Positions 37,101-49,102 of a stretch of DNA of 64,000 nucleotides are shown here, piece after piece. The position numbers and the translations under genes are program-made. The stretch is from Takakia lepidozioides (Eukaryota; Streptophyta; Takakiopsida; Takakiales; Takakiaceae), in the NCBI GenBank assembly GCA_030704615.1, contig CM060731.1, forward strand, positions 29,948,001-30,012,000. The letters are read 5' to 3'. Each line of letters opens with the position of its first letter. Within the stretch, counting starts at the first letter, position 1. Under the pieces are notes generated by a model. It made no database searches and had not been told where the DNA came from. It was given only the letters and a program-made list of their open reading frames with translations.

Positions 37101-40100
37101 AATTGATGTAACATAATCAAAACAGAACACAGGGACACAGGCCACAGATATGTGAAGTACATTTCAATGTCTTCAAGATGGCCAGCTCAGGTGGCTTCTA
37201 GAGGAATGCTGTTCTAAAGAATGGGGCGGTGACAAGGTTATTCACTGATTGGAACACTGCAATTTCTACTGTTGTCCATGCCAACCAGCCACTGCATACT
37301 GTATAGCAAGTGCAATCATGAGTTTGACCCAAATGACCTAGTAATCACAACCATTAAAAAAATTTCCCCCATACAATGCTGTCTGCACTCTCTTTGCCTC
37401 TCCATAGTTGACTTTGCAAACAATGAGATTATACAAGATTCTTTCATGCCACAATGTAAAGAAACTTTCTGCAAAAGACAGTATGTACCAACCAGGTTCA
37501 TCGATGAGAAGAACAACTTCAGAGGGAACATCGCAGACAACTGACAGTGAAACAGTTGCAACAGTCCTTGTTGGGTGGTCCTCGCCCACAAGATTGCCGC
37601 GGCGGAATACGACGGTCTGTATCAACAATCAGTATGAAGGAAGATGAAATTTCTTATCTTGAAGGAAGAGATGCAATCCAGGAGATGGACTCCACATAGA
37701 AGAAACAGAGTATAGACAGATACCTACATAGTTGCCTAAGGCCTTGCACACTATGGAGTAGATACGGCCCATGCCTTCCAGGGAATGAAGTACTGCGACA
37801 CCATCAGGGCCATTCCTAGCTCCCTCGCCAGGAATCACCTGGCATGCCTCCACAAACTCAATACCCTGCCGCCAACGCTCGGGACCCCCTCGTAAAATCA
37901 CTGTCATGGTGCTTCTCAGTACCAGCAGTAGCTCTCTCAGTGGTTCCCCTTCAGTTCGACGTGTGCTACCAGAGACCCCTGCAGTGCCAACAGCTACATT
38001 GTGCGCACAACCCCCGTGTGCATTTCCATCACCTGCCTGCTCTAGCATAAGTGGGGCAAAGGCTGCAATTGTCCAAGCAACTTCCAAATAGCGAGGTTCA
38101 ACTGCTGCCACTGCTTGGTCATGTAGCAAATCTGGCAAATTTAAAGAGGCTGTAACAGTTGCTCGTCCTGGTTGGGCCGCATAGATCCAAGTCCATGAAC
38201 ATGCACGTGGGTGAATGACTTGTAGTGCCTTTTCCTGTGCAGGGATCAGACTGCGGGATTTGGGATCCTCTGAAATAGTTTGAAGTAATGACATGCAGCT
38301 GCTGGAGTTGCTTACAGCCGAGAACACACCATCAGCTCCAAAAATGCTCCAAGAGATGAATGGACAGAAGGCATCACATTGCGAGTACTCTAGACCTGCA
38401 AAGCAAGACCATCAATACTCCACCATGAACGGAATGTACAAGGCTCATCCTTCCTTCCCTCTGTTCCCTGATGAGCTTTCCAAGCAAGGGATTAATCTAG
38501 AAAAGTCTTCCCAACGCTCAGGATCCGCATCCTATTCCTTTTGCAGTGGCTTACATGTTAGTAACAGAACAACAGGGATTAAAGGACATTATCATGTGGC
38601 CAACCCAAGAAGCTTTAGTAATTCGCCAGAAAGGTCGACTCACCCACAGGATCCTGCAGACTGACAGCTGCAGGAAGATAAGAACCAACTTCCACTTCAA
38701 CAGGCAGCCCAGGCACTGTATCCATTGCAGATGGAACGGAGACTTCTACTTCAACCTGCGTGGGACGAGAATAGGACTATCACGCTTCAGGTTCAACAAA
38801 GACATCATCAAGAAGGTGTGAATAATGGCCTGAGGAGTTGATCACAGTGGAAGTTGGAATCATATCAGTAATAATGTTATCTAGCACACACTTTTGTGTG
38901 GGCATCACATGGCTCGTTTAGAGTGATGCATAATATGTAGGGGTAACCTCATAGGCAGTGAACGCTTATTGCATGACAGGGATGCGGGTCATGAAAGATC
39001 TATCCTCAGATACCGTTATATGTTCAACACATGGCTGGTTCTGGAAGGAGCAGAAACATGAGACGAGGGGAGGGGGAAATGAGCTGAGAGCATGGGGGTC
39101 ACTGCAATTCCCTCCAGCACAAGGGCAGCAATTATGAAAGATGCTAGAGCAATGAATCATATACATTCGTTTGATGCTCGCATTTGTACCTCATCACTGT
39201 TGAAAGAATCACGTAGGGCACGAATGACTGCTCTCCCCGGTCCTTTGGCTTTAACCACTCCAACGTCATTCACTGTAGCCACGGCAGGGTTCGACGAGGA
39301 CCAGTGGTAATGTGCTGCTCCCTCCCCGCAACCTATTTCACCAGGAGAATGCATTAGAATTGGAAGGAAATTCCCCATGACCTAAAGGATAAGGGAGCAA
39401 TTTGTAAAAACCAACTGTAATTTTTGAAGTAAGATCTCAATTCCAGTGATCAGGCTAATGCCCTTATCGAGTAGTTTCTTGGTAATAACAGATGAGGCGT
39501 GTTTGTTTTTACTACTGGATCTCACTGCAATGGCCGTAATCTAAAGTATGAATGAGATTTTAAGGCTAGCTTAGACCACACCACAACCTCTTTTTCGGTC
39601 CCATAAGCCACTGGCATTTTCATTCAGAGCCAGTCCCAGAGACCACAAATGATGAGCAACCAGCATGACACAATAATATTAGGAAGGGCTTTGAGTACAG
39701 TATGAACAAAAAGTAAAGAACATACCCCCTTCAGCAAGCAAGGAATACTCTTGCCCATTTCCAGGAACCCAGGGGAGCCGTAAAGAGTCCAGGCCATCGG
39801 CTGTCTTTTTTATATTCACCGGTGCGCACACCATAACGTCCTGCTCCACAGTAAGAACCTGCACCAGAAGTTCATACTTTAGGTTGTGCCCGAGATGGAA
39901 CATTGAGACAAAGAAAGCTCTATTTGCATGAACCTTGATACTACTAAATGTGAAAATCCCAATACCTGTTCATCGGTTAGCACCCAACTGCCAGTTGTCT
40001 CCTCTTGTATCATAACTCCATGCGTTAGGCTTGCACCAAGGCTTCCATTCCCCTCAGCCAATGCTTCCAAAAGAGTGCAATTGCGCCAACCTTGCTCTGT

Positions 40101-43100
40101 TACCACATCATCTGGAACTTTGGAGACTTTCCAGTAGGGACTTGAAGAGGGCATTTTTAAATGATTGTCCTGGGAGAAAAGAAAACAGATGTGATTATTA
40201 CTGCGGTCGTGGCCATGGCCATATGTGGGGCCGCAAGGGCTCAAAAAATATAAGACACTCATTTTATAGCTAGCCTCCAGCATCTCAGTCAAGCAGCCTG
40301 GATTGTAAGGACCTGAATAAGAAAGAAACAATGTCTTACTCAAGATTTGGGGCCATTTAAAGCAAAAAGGCAGGGTCAACCTTTGTCAGCAGCAATGGCT
40401 GAGTGCCTGATTCCCACGAAAAGGCGAGCACTTGAATAACGTACTTCCGATTCACTACTACTTGCCATACACCATCACTTGACAGTACTGGCACATCTTT
40501 ATTGGTTGATCCAGTCCTCCTCCCAGGAAGGGGAGACAAATACGTTGCCAAACTGATGGGCGCCACTACATAGAGGGTCGATGTTTGCTGATGGCCTGTC
40601 ACCCTTACGTCCTTAACGACCACGACTGTAACCCCATACGTCCGTGTCATTATGAGTCCAGTTGATGGGTCGATGTTGGCTACCGTTGAGTTGTCTACGG
40701 ACCAGAGATGGTGCGGGGATGGCAATGGCACCACTGCAAGTGATCAAATGCTGAGCTTCAGAACCCTGTTCATGACCATATACATCTGCTTGATGACACC
40801 AGCCTCTTTTGCTTTCAGGACAGTGTGAACAGGGCTGATCAAAACTTGGCAATTGCTGTATCTTAAGGAGGCACGCAAGACCTAGACAACACTGGTTTTT
40901 GCAAGGAGGTGCCTGATAGCATGGTAAACTTCTATGTCACTTCTGTTCCAAACCGGACTGGACAGCTGTGATAAAGAGACAAGAGTAGGCACAAGCACTC
41001 GAACACGAGAATGCTCAAGTAAACACCATGAAAGATTCAACTTGTTCTGCAATGCACCCACCCTTCGCCACATTTTGGCGCAGTGCTCGCAAGGTGTATT
41101 GAAGGCGCGTGCCCGGGATGACGTAAACAGGGGAGGGGGGGTCCAAAATGACAGCCTCAGCCACAGTGACGGTTATGGCATGCATCAGGTCTGGAGACTG
41201 GGTGTCCATGAGATGTGCAGTCACTCTCTCTGGGCCTGCACTAGTACCTCGTACAACATATAGGTCAGACCCGAGCCCCTGCAAGAACGCCCACTTTCAG
41301 CACAGAACATAGATGCCAGGAATATACTCAGATTTTCAATGGCATGAGCATGTACCTACATCCTTTATGTGTCCTGTGCCCCAGGGTGCTTGAATGTCCA
41401 TCCAGCTAACTACCTAAGATCTGTAATAGACAGATTATTTCCTATGAAAAAGTGGGTTGGAATCAACAAGGGAAACCATGCTCTCACAATTGTGGTGAAC
41501 ACTGGGATAGGATTTCCTGGGCTGGCTTATCCATCTGGCAGGCATCTGAGAGATATGTTATTTGTATTACCAGTTTTTCAGGAAGGGGCACAACAATACT
41601 TACACTCTGCTCCAGCTCAATCCGAATTTCAATCTCGCCCTCAATGAGAGGTGTGTCCTTGAGAGGCACATGGGTCAGGCGGTGGCACACATCGCCTGCC
41701 TGGCCTACTGGTGACAGCTGCCACAAAAACTGTAGTCCCACCAGCGACGAAAATACATTGTCTGTTTCAACCCCCCAGTACTGGTCCTGTGTCAGTATCA
41801 GCTGTTTGGAATACCATCCCAGCACCCTCGTGTCCTTATGTGTGGACTTGTTAAGCTTTCTCATCATACCTATCCCAATAGCCTATCACTTTCCGGACCT
41901 CCCAAATTTCTTTTGACTTGTTCTTTCTCTTTCATGGATGTTATAAAGCACCATTTTCTTCCTAGTTTCTCACTTTGAATGCGAAAGCTCTACTCAGATG
42001 ATACACAAACAGATTTACTGTTTAACAACCCAAAATATCATGTTTCCCATTACTCCATGAGCAACTCCGTGCAAATTATTGGATGTGCGGGTAAAATTCC
42101 CAGTCCCACTTGACAAGATGAGTCTCAAAAGGACACGTTACATCTGCACGTATTTATACCTTCAGCATCAAATGCGCGGATGCGGAGGGTTGCCAGTCCA
42201 TCAAGATCCAGCTTAAGAGAGTGATGGAAGATCTGAATGCGTGAAATTTTGTCAATGAAGACCTCACATCGCAGTATTTGGCCTGTCACTGTATCAGTTG
42301 CATGGACCGCTGTTGATCTTCGTCCTGAGTATGGAGAGATTGATGTGAGCACTGCACTGGTGGAACAATCTTTATCTGTGCCATTGAACTCTGCCTCCAC
42401 ATGAAGGATATCATAATGGTCGCAAGACCTAGCAAGTCAGCAAGCAACACATAAATACACCTGAGGTGGACGGGAATGTTAAAGAGACGAACTAATGTAT
42501 GGACACTTCCAAATACTGTTATGAACTTGTCTATACAAGCCTTCATGAGATTCCAGCGCTACTATGCAAGCCATAGCTATGATCCATCATGAATGTGGGA
42601 AGATTTTAGGCTTTGACCTCTGGGGCAATGTCGAGCACTTGGGGTTTACCGACAATGGCATCAATTCCCACATCAATATGTGACAGAATACCTAGTCACC
42701 AGAGCAGGTAGGGTTTGAGGTTTTGTCAGCTGCAAGTGCTTTGGGGTCAATCTGACATACCCTGGAGGGCTGAAACCGACAACTTGCTCCAGAGGGTTTA
42801 GTCTACAAAGGGAACAAAGTTTATAAGGGTACGCCAGTGCATATGTTTGCAGGGAACCACAATGTCTCTCTCTCTCTCTCTATGCCATGTGAAATTCTCA
42901 GTATTAGTCGGCAACTGGATAGTTGATCTGAGCCACTTTCATGATACCGCATCAATCCGTTAGTTTGGTGTGAAAATATGTGAGATTGTACAGGAACGTC
43001 TTGCCAGAGCACTGTCAAAAGCACCCAATTGTGCTAAACATGCGTAGATTTCTATAAGTATGGTGGAGAGTCAGTTAATCTGGTTCACAGTGGTTTTCCA

Positions 43101-43910
43101 GAGTGTGGAATGCCTGGTTAAGACGTCCGAGAAAGCTCATTAAGACCTAAATGTGATATTGTGGACCTGATCCATTCATGGGGTAGAAGAGCCAAAACGT
43201 ATACACCACATCGGACATAGTTAATCTCTAATGGGTCCAGTTACAGATAGCCTTTGCGCAGACATCTCCATTCAAGATTGGCATGCGAGCCTAAACCCTA
43301 AACCCCCAAGTGTTCTGCACACTGCGACCTGGCCCGTTTGTAGAGGGAGTTCTCCGAATCAAAGATTGACGGATCCACCTTATTCAATTTCGAGTGCCAT
43401 CCACGCAAATAGACGGTCGTGGGATCCTTCCAAAACAAGCGCAACATCTTACAACTCTCTACAACTGCCAGCAATAATTTCGAGAATGAACAGTCTCCAT
43501 GGTCAGGCTTTCTTCTCCAGTGTCACAATCCTATTGTAACTGTCTTTGGTGAGAGAAGCGGCACTGGTGCCAGAGAATGAGAGAGGAGCCACAGGAAGAC
43601 CAAGAGAGTTCGACACAATGAAATGCGAAGTGGGAGTGGGAAAGGATAGTGGTGGTGGGGGGGAAGGGCGCTTAGAGAAAGACACAAACCAGGTGAAGCA
43701 ACCATTGTAGCCTTGAAGGTGATAGTGAACAGCGTGAGCTGTGCGAGGAGGTAGAAGTAGATTAATACTGTTGATGTGAGGGCCTTCCGGTGCATGAATT
43801 ATCCCTGCGACCACAACTCTCGCATCCCACCCGACAGACAAATGAAGAAGTGCCCCCAACACGACCAATGTCGGAATCCGCATGGGGAAGAAGATGACAG
43901 GCTCCTTCAT
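22155..43910 (-). CDS. GP210: nuclear pore membrane glycoprotein 210 (gp210/NUP210)
   Basis: I read about 36 exons. Three boundaries are firm (43690-43910, 42160-42428, 41604-41761), as is the last exon, 22155-22582; others are approximate, for example 40370-40735, 37730-38400, 36755-37020, 34972-35152, 32365-32545, 30035-30292, 26758-26850, 25395-25545, 24395-24610 and 23332-23470. A hydrophobic signal peptide (IPTLVVLGALLHLSVGW) precedes PHINSINLLLPP. Typical gp210 segments follow (SPYSGR, SLKLDLDGLATLRIRAFD, VVPDPPLALG, ...TWLLPP, CHIDPPFIG). A single membrane span (LTAIVIILVLLVLPLIF) and a short proline/serine-rich tail end the protein. The family anchors the nuclear pore with its large domain in the lumen. 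No stop interrupts the recognised exons, so the gene looks functional despite several intronic transposons. The first methionine (43910 or 43883) is unsettled. Confidence 0.88.
25642..26685 (-). mobile_element. 5'-truncated LINE inserted in a gp210 intron, 16-bp target-site duplication
   Basis: About 1.04 kb of LINE lies in the same orientation as the host gene, between the exons at 26758-26850 and 25395-25545. The 5' side encodes the reverse-transcriptase C-terminal region (KKTMLCRVIRPALKYGSAIW), then the sequence shared with position 1 and the CCHC-like zinc region, ending ...CTTATGAGTACAATC. It is bracketed by AAGAGTTTTTAGTAGA at 25626-25641 and 26686-26701, a perfect 16-bp duplication as made by target-primed reverse transcription. 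5' truncation is typical of LINEs. Confidence 0.85.
28483..28811. repeat. 165-bp tandem duplication in a gp210 intron
   Basis: Units 28483-28647 and 28648-28811 differ at about four positions (for example AAGTACAAT/AAGGACAAT and ACACACAG/ACACGCAG). Each ends with a short (AAATG) run and CCGTCCGCAGAAAG. There is no coding content, and the duplication looks recent. Confidence 0.9.
29465..29724 (-). mobile_element. short 5'-truncated LINE copy in a gp210 intron, 10-bp target-site duplication
   Basis: This is the last 260 bp of the same LINE family, nearly identical to the 25.6-kb copy. It is bracketed by TGGATTCTAT at 29455-29464 and 29725-29734. It ends ...CTTATG, slightly shorter than the other copies. 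Four bases at its 5' junction overlap the duplication, consistent with microhomology-assisted truncation. It is in sense orientation with gp210. Confidence 0.85.
31870..32125 (-). mobile_element. tRNA-derived SINE in a gp210 intron
   Basis: On the minus strand the A-box TGGCCCAGTGGTTAGGGCA (32086-32104) and B-box GGTTCGAAGCA (32051-32061) have tRNA spacing, an internal RNA polymerase III promoter. The tRNA-like part begins near 32112. A GGGTC/CCGGGT-rich body runs on towards 31870. It is not similar to the SINEs at 8 kb. The 3' limit is approximate and no target-site duplication was identified. Confidence 0.6.
33172..33458. mobile_element. second hAT-like MITE copy in a gp210 intron
   Basis: It begins TCAGTGTTTTTCTTTCTGGCG and ends with an A-run and CACTGG, mirroring the element at 20668-20908, and shares internal TTCTGGCGAAA and TTTCGACCT segments. 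The 8-bp flanks (ACTTCCGT and GAGGCCAT) do not match, so either the ends are misplaced or the copy is old. Confidence 0.45.
42864..42882. repeat. (TC)n microsatellite in gp210 intron 1
   Basis: A short TC run between exons 1 and 2 of gp210, with no assigned role. Confidence 0.7.
43290..43306. promoter_or_regulatory. telobox-like CCTAAACCCTAAACCCC in gp210 intron 1
   Basis: Two telomere-type repeats (AAACCCTAAACCC) lie about 390 bp downstream of exon 1. The core AAACCCTAA matches the plant telobox found near promoters and first introns of housekeeping genes. A related CCCTAACCCTAAAC lies at 44519-44532, upstream of the gene. The regulatory role is inference. Confidence 0.4.
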
Positions 43911-45431
43911 TGCGACAATCGCACAAAGTTCTTCAGCAGCACATATGGACCAAACTTCTTTAACCGGGGATGAAATTTAACCATGTGGGTCTGTTGGAAA
44001 GCGCATCTACAGCTGTCGACAATAAGCTGGCCTAGAGTTAAATTCCGCCCAGTTCAAGAGCCTGACTGGTTATCAGTACTCAAGAAAATCTAGCTCCAGC
44101 TCTGCTACTGATTGTAGGTTGTCAGATGCTAGCTGGGTTGTCTACCAGCTTAACTAGCAAGTGTCTTGAACAAATAGCAATCTCTGATGCAGAGCGACAA
44201 AGCGAAGTTGGAGAGGAACAGACAGTTATTCAAAAAAAGCTAGAGCGATACAGAGTGACCCATAACTCATAGGAGGAAGAAGAAACGAAAAGAGGGAAAA
44301 CACTGATATTGTACGAAGCCTGCTGTGAGTTTGGGCGAAGAGGAAGATCAGGAAGCAGGAAATCTTCTAGGTCTCTGTGGGGCCAGCTTCTCGATCAAAG
44401 CCCTTTCCCTCTTTGCTAACGATGATCTTCACTAGAAATTACATTTTTAGAATGTCACCATGTGAAGAACTAGCTGCAGGTGTCCTTGTACCAGGAATGG
44501 AGAGAGTTGCAAGGGGAGCCCTAACCCTAAACTGTCATAGCCAACTCCTTCCCCCCTCCTCTGCTCGGACGAGCTTTTCAAACACAGGGATCAAAACAAA
44601 ATGCCGGATGTGGGCTCTGGCAAGGTTGGCTCTAATAGGAGGGTTAAGATTATATGATGCCCTGAACATTTTGTACACTTTGAAAGGAGGGCACCTCGCA
44701 CTGTTATCAATCGCGTTGTTGGAATTAAGTACTCTTCCCTATTCATTGTCATATGCAATTTTCCCCCTTGCTTGAGTGCTGTTTCAGGTGGATCTCTGAC
44801 CAGCGATAGCGAATCCCATTGTCCGAAGTGAGATGTTTCAGCTGTTAACAGATTGCGCCTCAATGTATGGCGGTTATTATCGGTTGGGGGAATGGCTGAC
44901 ATCTTTGTCCTTTGGCAATTACAGCCTCTCTCTCCCTCTCTCTCTCTGTCCCTCTCTCTGCCTCAAGGTAGAGGTCTAGAGAGAGTGATCCGCAGGTCAT
45001 GTTATGTAAGTAGAATGATGTCCACCCTCTTTCCTGTTGTCTGACCTTCTTCAGGCTGTAGGTGATACTAGAATAGTTTGATTTTATTCTTTGTGTTAAT
45101 ATATCTAGCTCTACGAGCTTTGGTTGTTTCCTCATGGGGGACAGTTACACCCATTTGTAGAGTCACCCCACTTGGGTCTTTTTATAAAGCTATGCAAGTT
45201 TTCCTTTTTCAATGCTTGTTTCTTTGTGATTTTGAAGTGGTGATCTCATTGTCCTACTGCAGGGACCACAGCTATCATGATCACATAATAATCCGTATCA
45301 GATTTAAGTGGCAGACGACAATGATCAAATCAAAGCTTCCAATAGCACGAGCGAAATCCAAACCCTGCGAGTTAAGTTAGGAAGGACATCTGAAGAAAGG
45401 ACAGGGAGGCCAAGTGGATTCAGAAAGTGTT
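43911..45431. other. intergenic region upstream of gp210; telobox-like motif and CT tract
   Basis: No gene is recognisable. CCCTAACCCTAAAC at 44519-44532 resembles a telobox and lies about 0.6 kb upstream of the gp210 start. A CT-rich tract runs at about 44927-44963. The region presumably holds the gp210 promoter at its left end and the 3' flank of the retroelement at its right end. Confidence 0.5.
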
Positions 45432-48152
45432 TCAGAGGCAAGGTTTTATGGAGAGTGCGGGGAGGCGAGATGAAGCCGCCCCGGCAACCTCTGCCCGACG
45501 TAAAATAGATTGAGCTTGAGCCTTTTGCAAAGCAACATAAACTTGTTGTCTAAAGAAAGCTACAAGAACAGAGGCGTATGGGCTTCCAAGGCTTTTGTTT
45601 CCCGCTGCACGATGGGCACATGTGTGAAGGAACTCGTTGAACTGATGATGCAAACAACCAAAGATCTCAACTGCCAAAGGAAGGAATGTGTCTGTGGAAT
45701 GATGTGCCCGATAGTCATGCTCCTTTCTCTGCGCAGCTACTGAAGCGGCAACTCCCTGTGATGAGGCTGTGCAGGGCAAGAGATCCGACCTAGTAGGATC
45801 AGCGATGACAACGTCCGCCAATGTACGCAGTCCGTCATGTGAGAGAACAATGTCAACCCGTCGTCGAGTGGAATGGTGATCGTGGGTCGATGGGAGTATG
45901 TGCCCCTGCTCTCGAATGACATGTATGTCAGCATCACGAGCAACCGCAGCTGCTACATCCCGGACGACGTCATGGGTCGCAGTGCGTTCTCCATAAAGTG
46001 GATTCAGAGAGGACGACCAGACCAATTGAGGAGGATAAGACCTTTTGAGGTGGCATTAGTATATTCTCTTGAGCTGTACAAATGTAAACTTTGAGGGAAT
46101 ATTGGTGTTTATGGATTTGAATGCAATCTCACAAGCCTGTAATTGGGTCAGGAACCCAGTTTTCCTGTGAAGATGTACGCCGAGTGAATCGAGAGGATGG
46201 CGACAAACACACTGTTGTAGTTCTAACACAGAGATATGCGGAAGATCCAGTCGAACTCGTAGGGAGGTGGTAAATACAGTAAAAGACATACGGAAGGGTG
46301 CAATGGTTGGTCGTACCGTGAGCCACGCGCCTACTCCGGACCCTGCGCACGAGAGAAGTCTGGCCCGATGTATATCTGAAGGAGCATCGGAAAGCATGCT
46401 GGCAAATGAGTGTCGGTGCACGCGTTCCATGATGGTATCTTGTAAGTGCTCAAGACCTTGAGTGACCAACTGTTCAAAGGGTGGCAGACAAGCCCGTGCT
46501 GGTGTTGGGATGAGATCCCGTGCTAAACAAAGATGTTGCTGGAAGGACAAAGAGCCATCATCGATATGGGCAACCACCTCCATGAGAAAAGGGCGTTGCT
46601 GACACAGAAACCGAGATGTCAAGGAGCGACTAAGCCCAACTACCTAGGAAGGCAGCAGGGGCAGTGACAACTGTGGATAGTAAACCCACTCCTCCAGAAG
46701 AGATCAGGAGGGTAGCTTGACGACATGCCAAGGGCCCCTACTCAGTATCAAATGCACCTGGGCCTAATAGACGACCAAAAATCCCCCTAACAATCGTATC
46801 GAAAGAAGACAGAAGCTCCACAAACTGGGGAGTGGGGGAAAACAATGCAAAAGATAATAAGGTCGCTGTAAAAAGCATTTAGTGAGAATGCCATGGGCTA
46901 CCTGCATATCCCCTAATTTGGGAAGAAGCTCTATATGGCTTGTATCCTGTAGCAAAGCGTCTTGGAGGAAAGATGTTGTGTAAGGGGTAGTACCAAAGGG
47001 AACACCTAACACTCGAATACCCTCAGATGGTGCTAGAAAGTCGACAGGGGGCACGAAATCTGAAGGCAGACCAGAGGGTGACAAAACTGTGGATTTGCGA
47101 GGTTGAACAGTGAGCCCTAGAGAGTGAAGTTGGGTAGCAAAGTAATGAAAGCCAAAAGGATATCAGTGGGAGGGCCAGTGATGTGGGTACCATCAGCAAT
47201 AGAAGGAAATATACAGGATTAGAAGGCTTACGCAGATGAGCGAAGGGCTCGCAAGTGGGCAAAAGCAAAAAGAGGTCCCCCTAATGGATCGCCCTGACGG
47301 GTTCTTACTTCGGACTGGATTATAGTAAGATCTCCGGTACGGGTATGATGACTGTAAAACAAAAGGGTGGAGGAAGCATAAAACAATCTCACAAAGGGAA
47401 TGAGTTGATGGCATGCGCCGTCGGCTGATCGCAGTTCCTGAAATATTTCTGATCTGGACACCGTGTTGAAGGCGTTGGTCACATCCACCTGAAGGACGAC
47501 CCAGTCTGGATGAAGGTCAAGGGAAGCCCAAATCCCATGCACCACCGCTTCACAACCTCCCGAAGTAGCGACCCCAAACTGATGTGGAGAAAAGTGAGAA
47601 GGAAAGACCTCCTAAAACTGGATGCAGATAGAGCGGCTCACCAAGCGATACAAAACCTCCCCCGCTGCAATAGGACGAATCCCACTTGTGTTCTCGGACA
47701 TGGCCAAGAGCCGTGATGCTCCAAGTAAACGTGTTACTGGGGTAGGTATATGTCCCATTGCAATGAAAGAGCAAAGCTTGGAAAAGCCACTAGCAGAGTC
47801 ATGTGGATTGAGACAATCACGGAGGTGCTCATACACCAAACCACACAGACCGGCTGCTGCAAGATGAGGGCTACGAATGAATGCTTGTATGAAAGTGTCG
47901 CGATCCAATTGAAGGTCCTCATCAGGTTCAAAGTCCTCCACAAAGGAAGGAAGGATGTCGTCCGCACTGGGGTGAAAATTCTCCAGTGTGACAGTACAAG
48001 CCGAAGGCGGTGCTGGGGTAAGAGGAGCAAGAGCTCGAGCTGCACTAGAATACTCTTCTGCCCGGCCTAGCATAAGACTCCGACGAAGACGCATGCGGAT
48101 GGATGGAGTGGCCTGGTGTGGGCTATCATGAGCTATTCGCGCTGCAAGTGCT
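45432..48152 (-). pseudogene. non-LTR retroelement: reverse transcriptase and restriction-like nuclease part
   Basis: Minus-strand frames read in order: a linker (ALAARIAHDSPHQATPS), reverse transcriptase with SGIRPIAAGEVLYRLVSR, FGVATSGGCEAVVHGI, motif A LQVDVTNAFNTVSR and motif B RTRQGDPLGGPLFAFAHL (about 47240-48150), then a C-terminal region (46056-46622) and a nuclease-like end (45432-46025: HDVVRDVAAAVARD, RRVDIVLSHDG, LADVVIADPTRSDLL). The last has the pattern of a PD-(D/E)XK restriction-like endonuclease, as in R2-like non-LTR elements. Stops at about 47611 and 47110 and frame changes interrupt it, and motif C reads IADGTHI where ADD is expected. The N-terminal half is at 55646-56697, beyond an inserted transposon. 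The clade assignment is inference. Confidence 0.65.
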
Positions 48153-48574
48153 TCACTAGTACATATTAATGTTTTTATGACTATGGATATCACCGCATTT
48201 GCAGTGATAAGTGCTGTTATAACTACCTCACTCTGCAGTGACAAACACGAAGTCAATTCTACCATGACTACGGAGTGATAAGTGCAAAGTCATGGTCGTC
48301 AGTGAGGACGTGGCATGGGATAGTGATGCAGGGTTTGGTGATGTAATCATAGCAAATATGACTACATGACTGAAAGTTATGACTAAGATTACGACTACAT
48401 CACTACAACATTGCGCCTACATGGAGAGGCCTTTGCGTGACACGTGGGATCATTGGGCATTGACATGTGTAATCATCACCTGATGGCACAGTGGAGTAGT
48501 CATATCTTTATGACTACACGACTATGGGTATGACTATATCACTACAACACTACAGATGGCACGTGGTCTCGTTG

Positions 48575-49100
48575 GAGCAGGTGTGACTGACACGTGTTGA
48601 TCATGTAAATTTTATAATTTATTAAATGTTATTTAATTTTAAATGACTAATTTAGATATTAAATTAAATTAAATTAATATGAAATTTAACTTTGTGGAGC
48701 TCTCATAATTGGCAAAGGGGAAAGGCCATCTATACCAAGACACAACCCCTATGCAGGGAAAGAGAGCATGCATTAATCTTTCAATGATCAACGAATCGAC
48801 CCCCAACCCTGCTGGCAGTTGCAAAGAGTGGCAAAGAAAGATTCTACCACCAACCCTGTTGCATAGACTGGCAGAAGCAACAACATCATACAATATGAAA
48901 GACACAACTACAATCAAACATGTCATCCACAGAAACACCACAACACAACCTCAGAGGACATTGCACCTTCGAACGATATTGGATGTTAATACATCAAACA
49001 CTAACATGGTGTTCGAACTAGTCTACATATATATATATTCCCAAGATATACTTTATTCTTCAAGCACGATGTTGCTAAGCACTACCACAACAAGAAATTG
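48575..49100. other. AT-rich stretch inside the CACTA-type element, no gene identified
   Basis: The sequence at 48600-48690 is very AT-rich (TTTAAT repeats). A plus-strand frame at 48709-49101 has no recognisable motif. Confidence 0.4.
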
Positions 49101-49102
49101 AT

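Noticed and set aside
43290-43306. An interstitial telomere array
   Set aside because: Only two repeat units are present; a telobox is the simpler reading.
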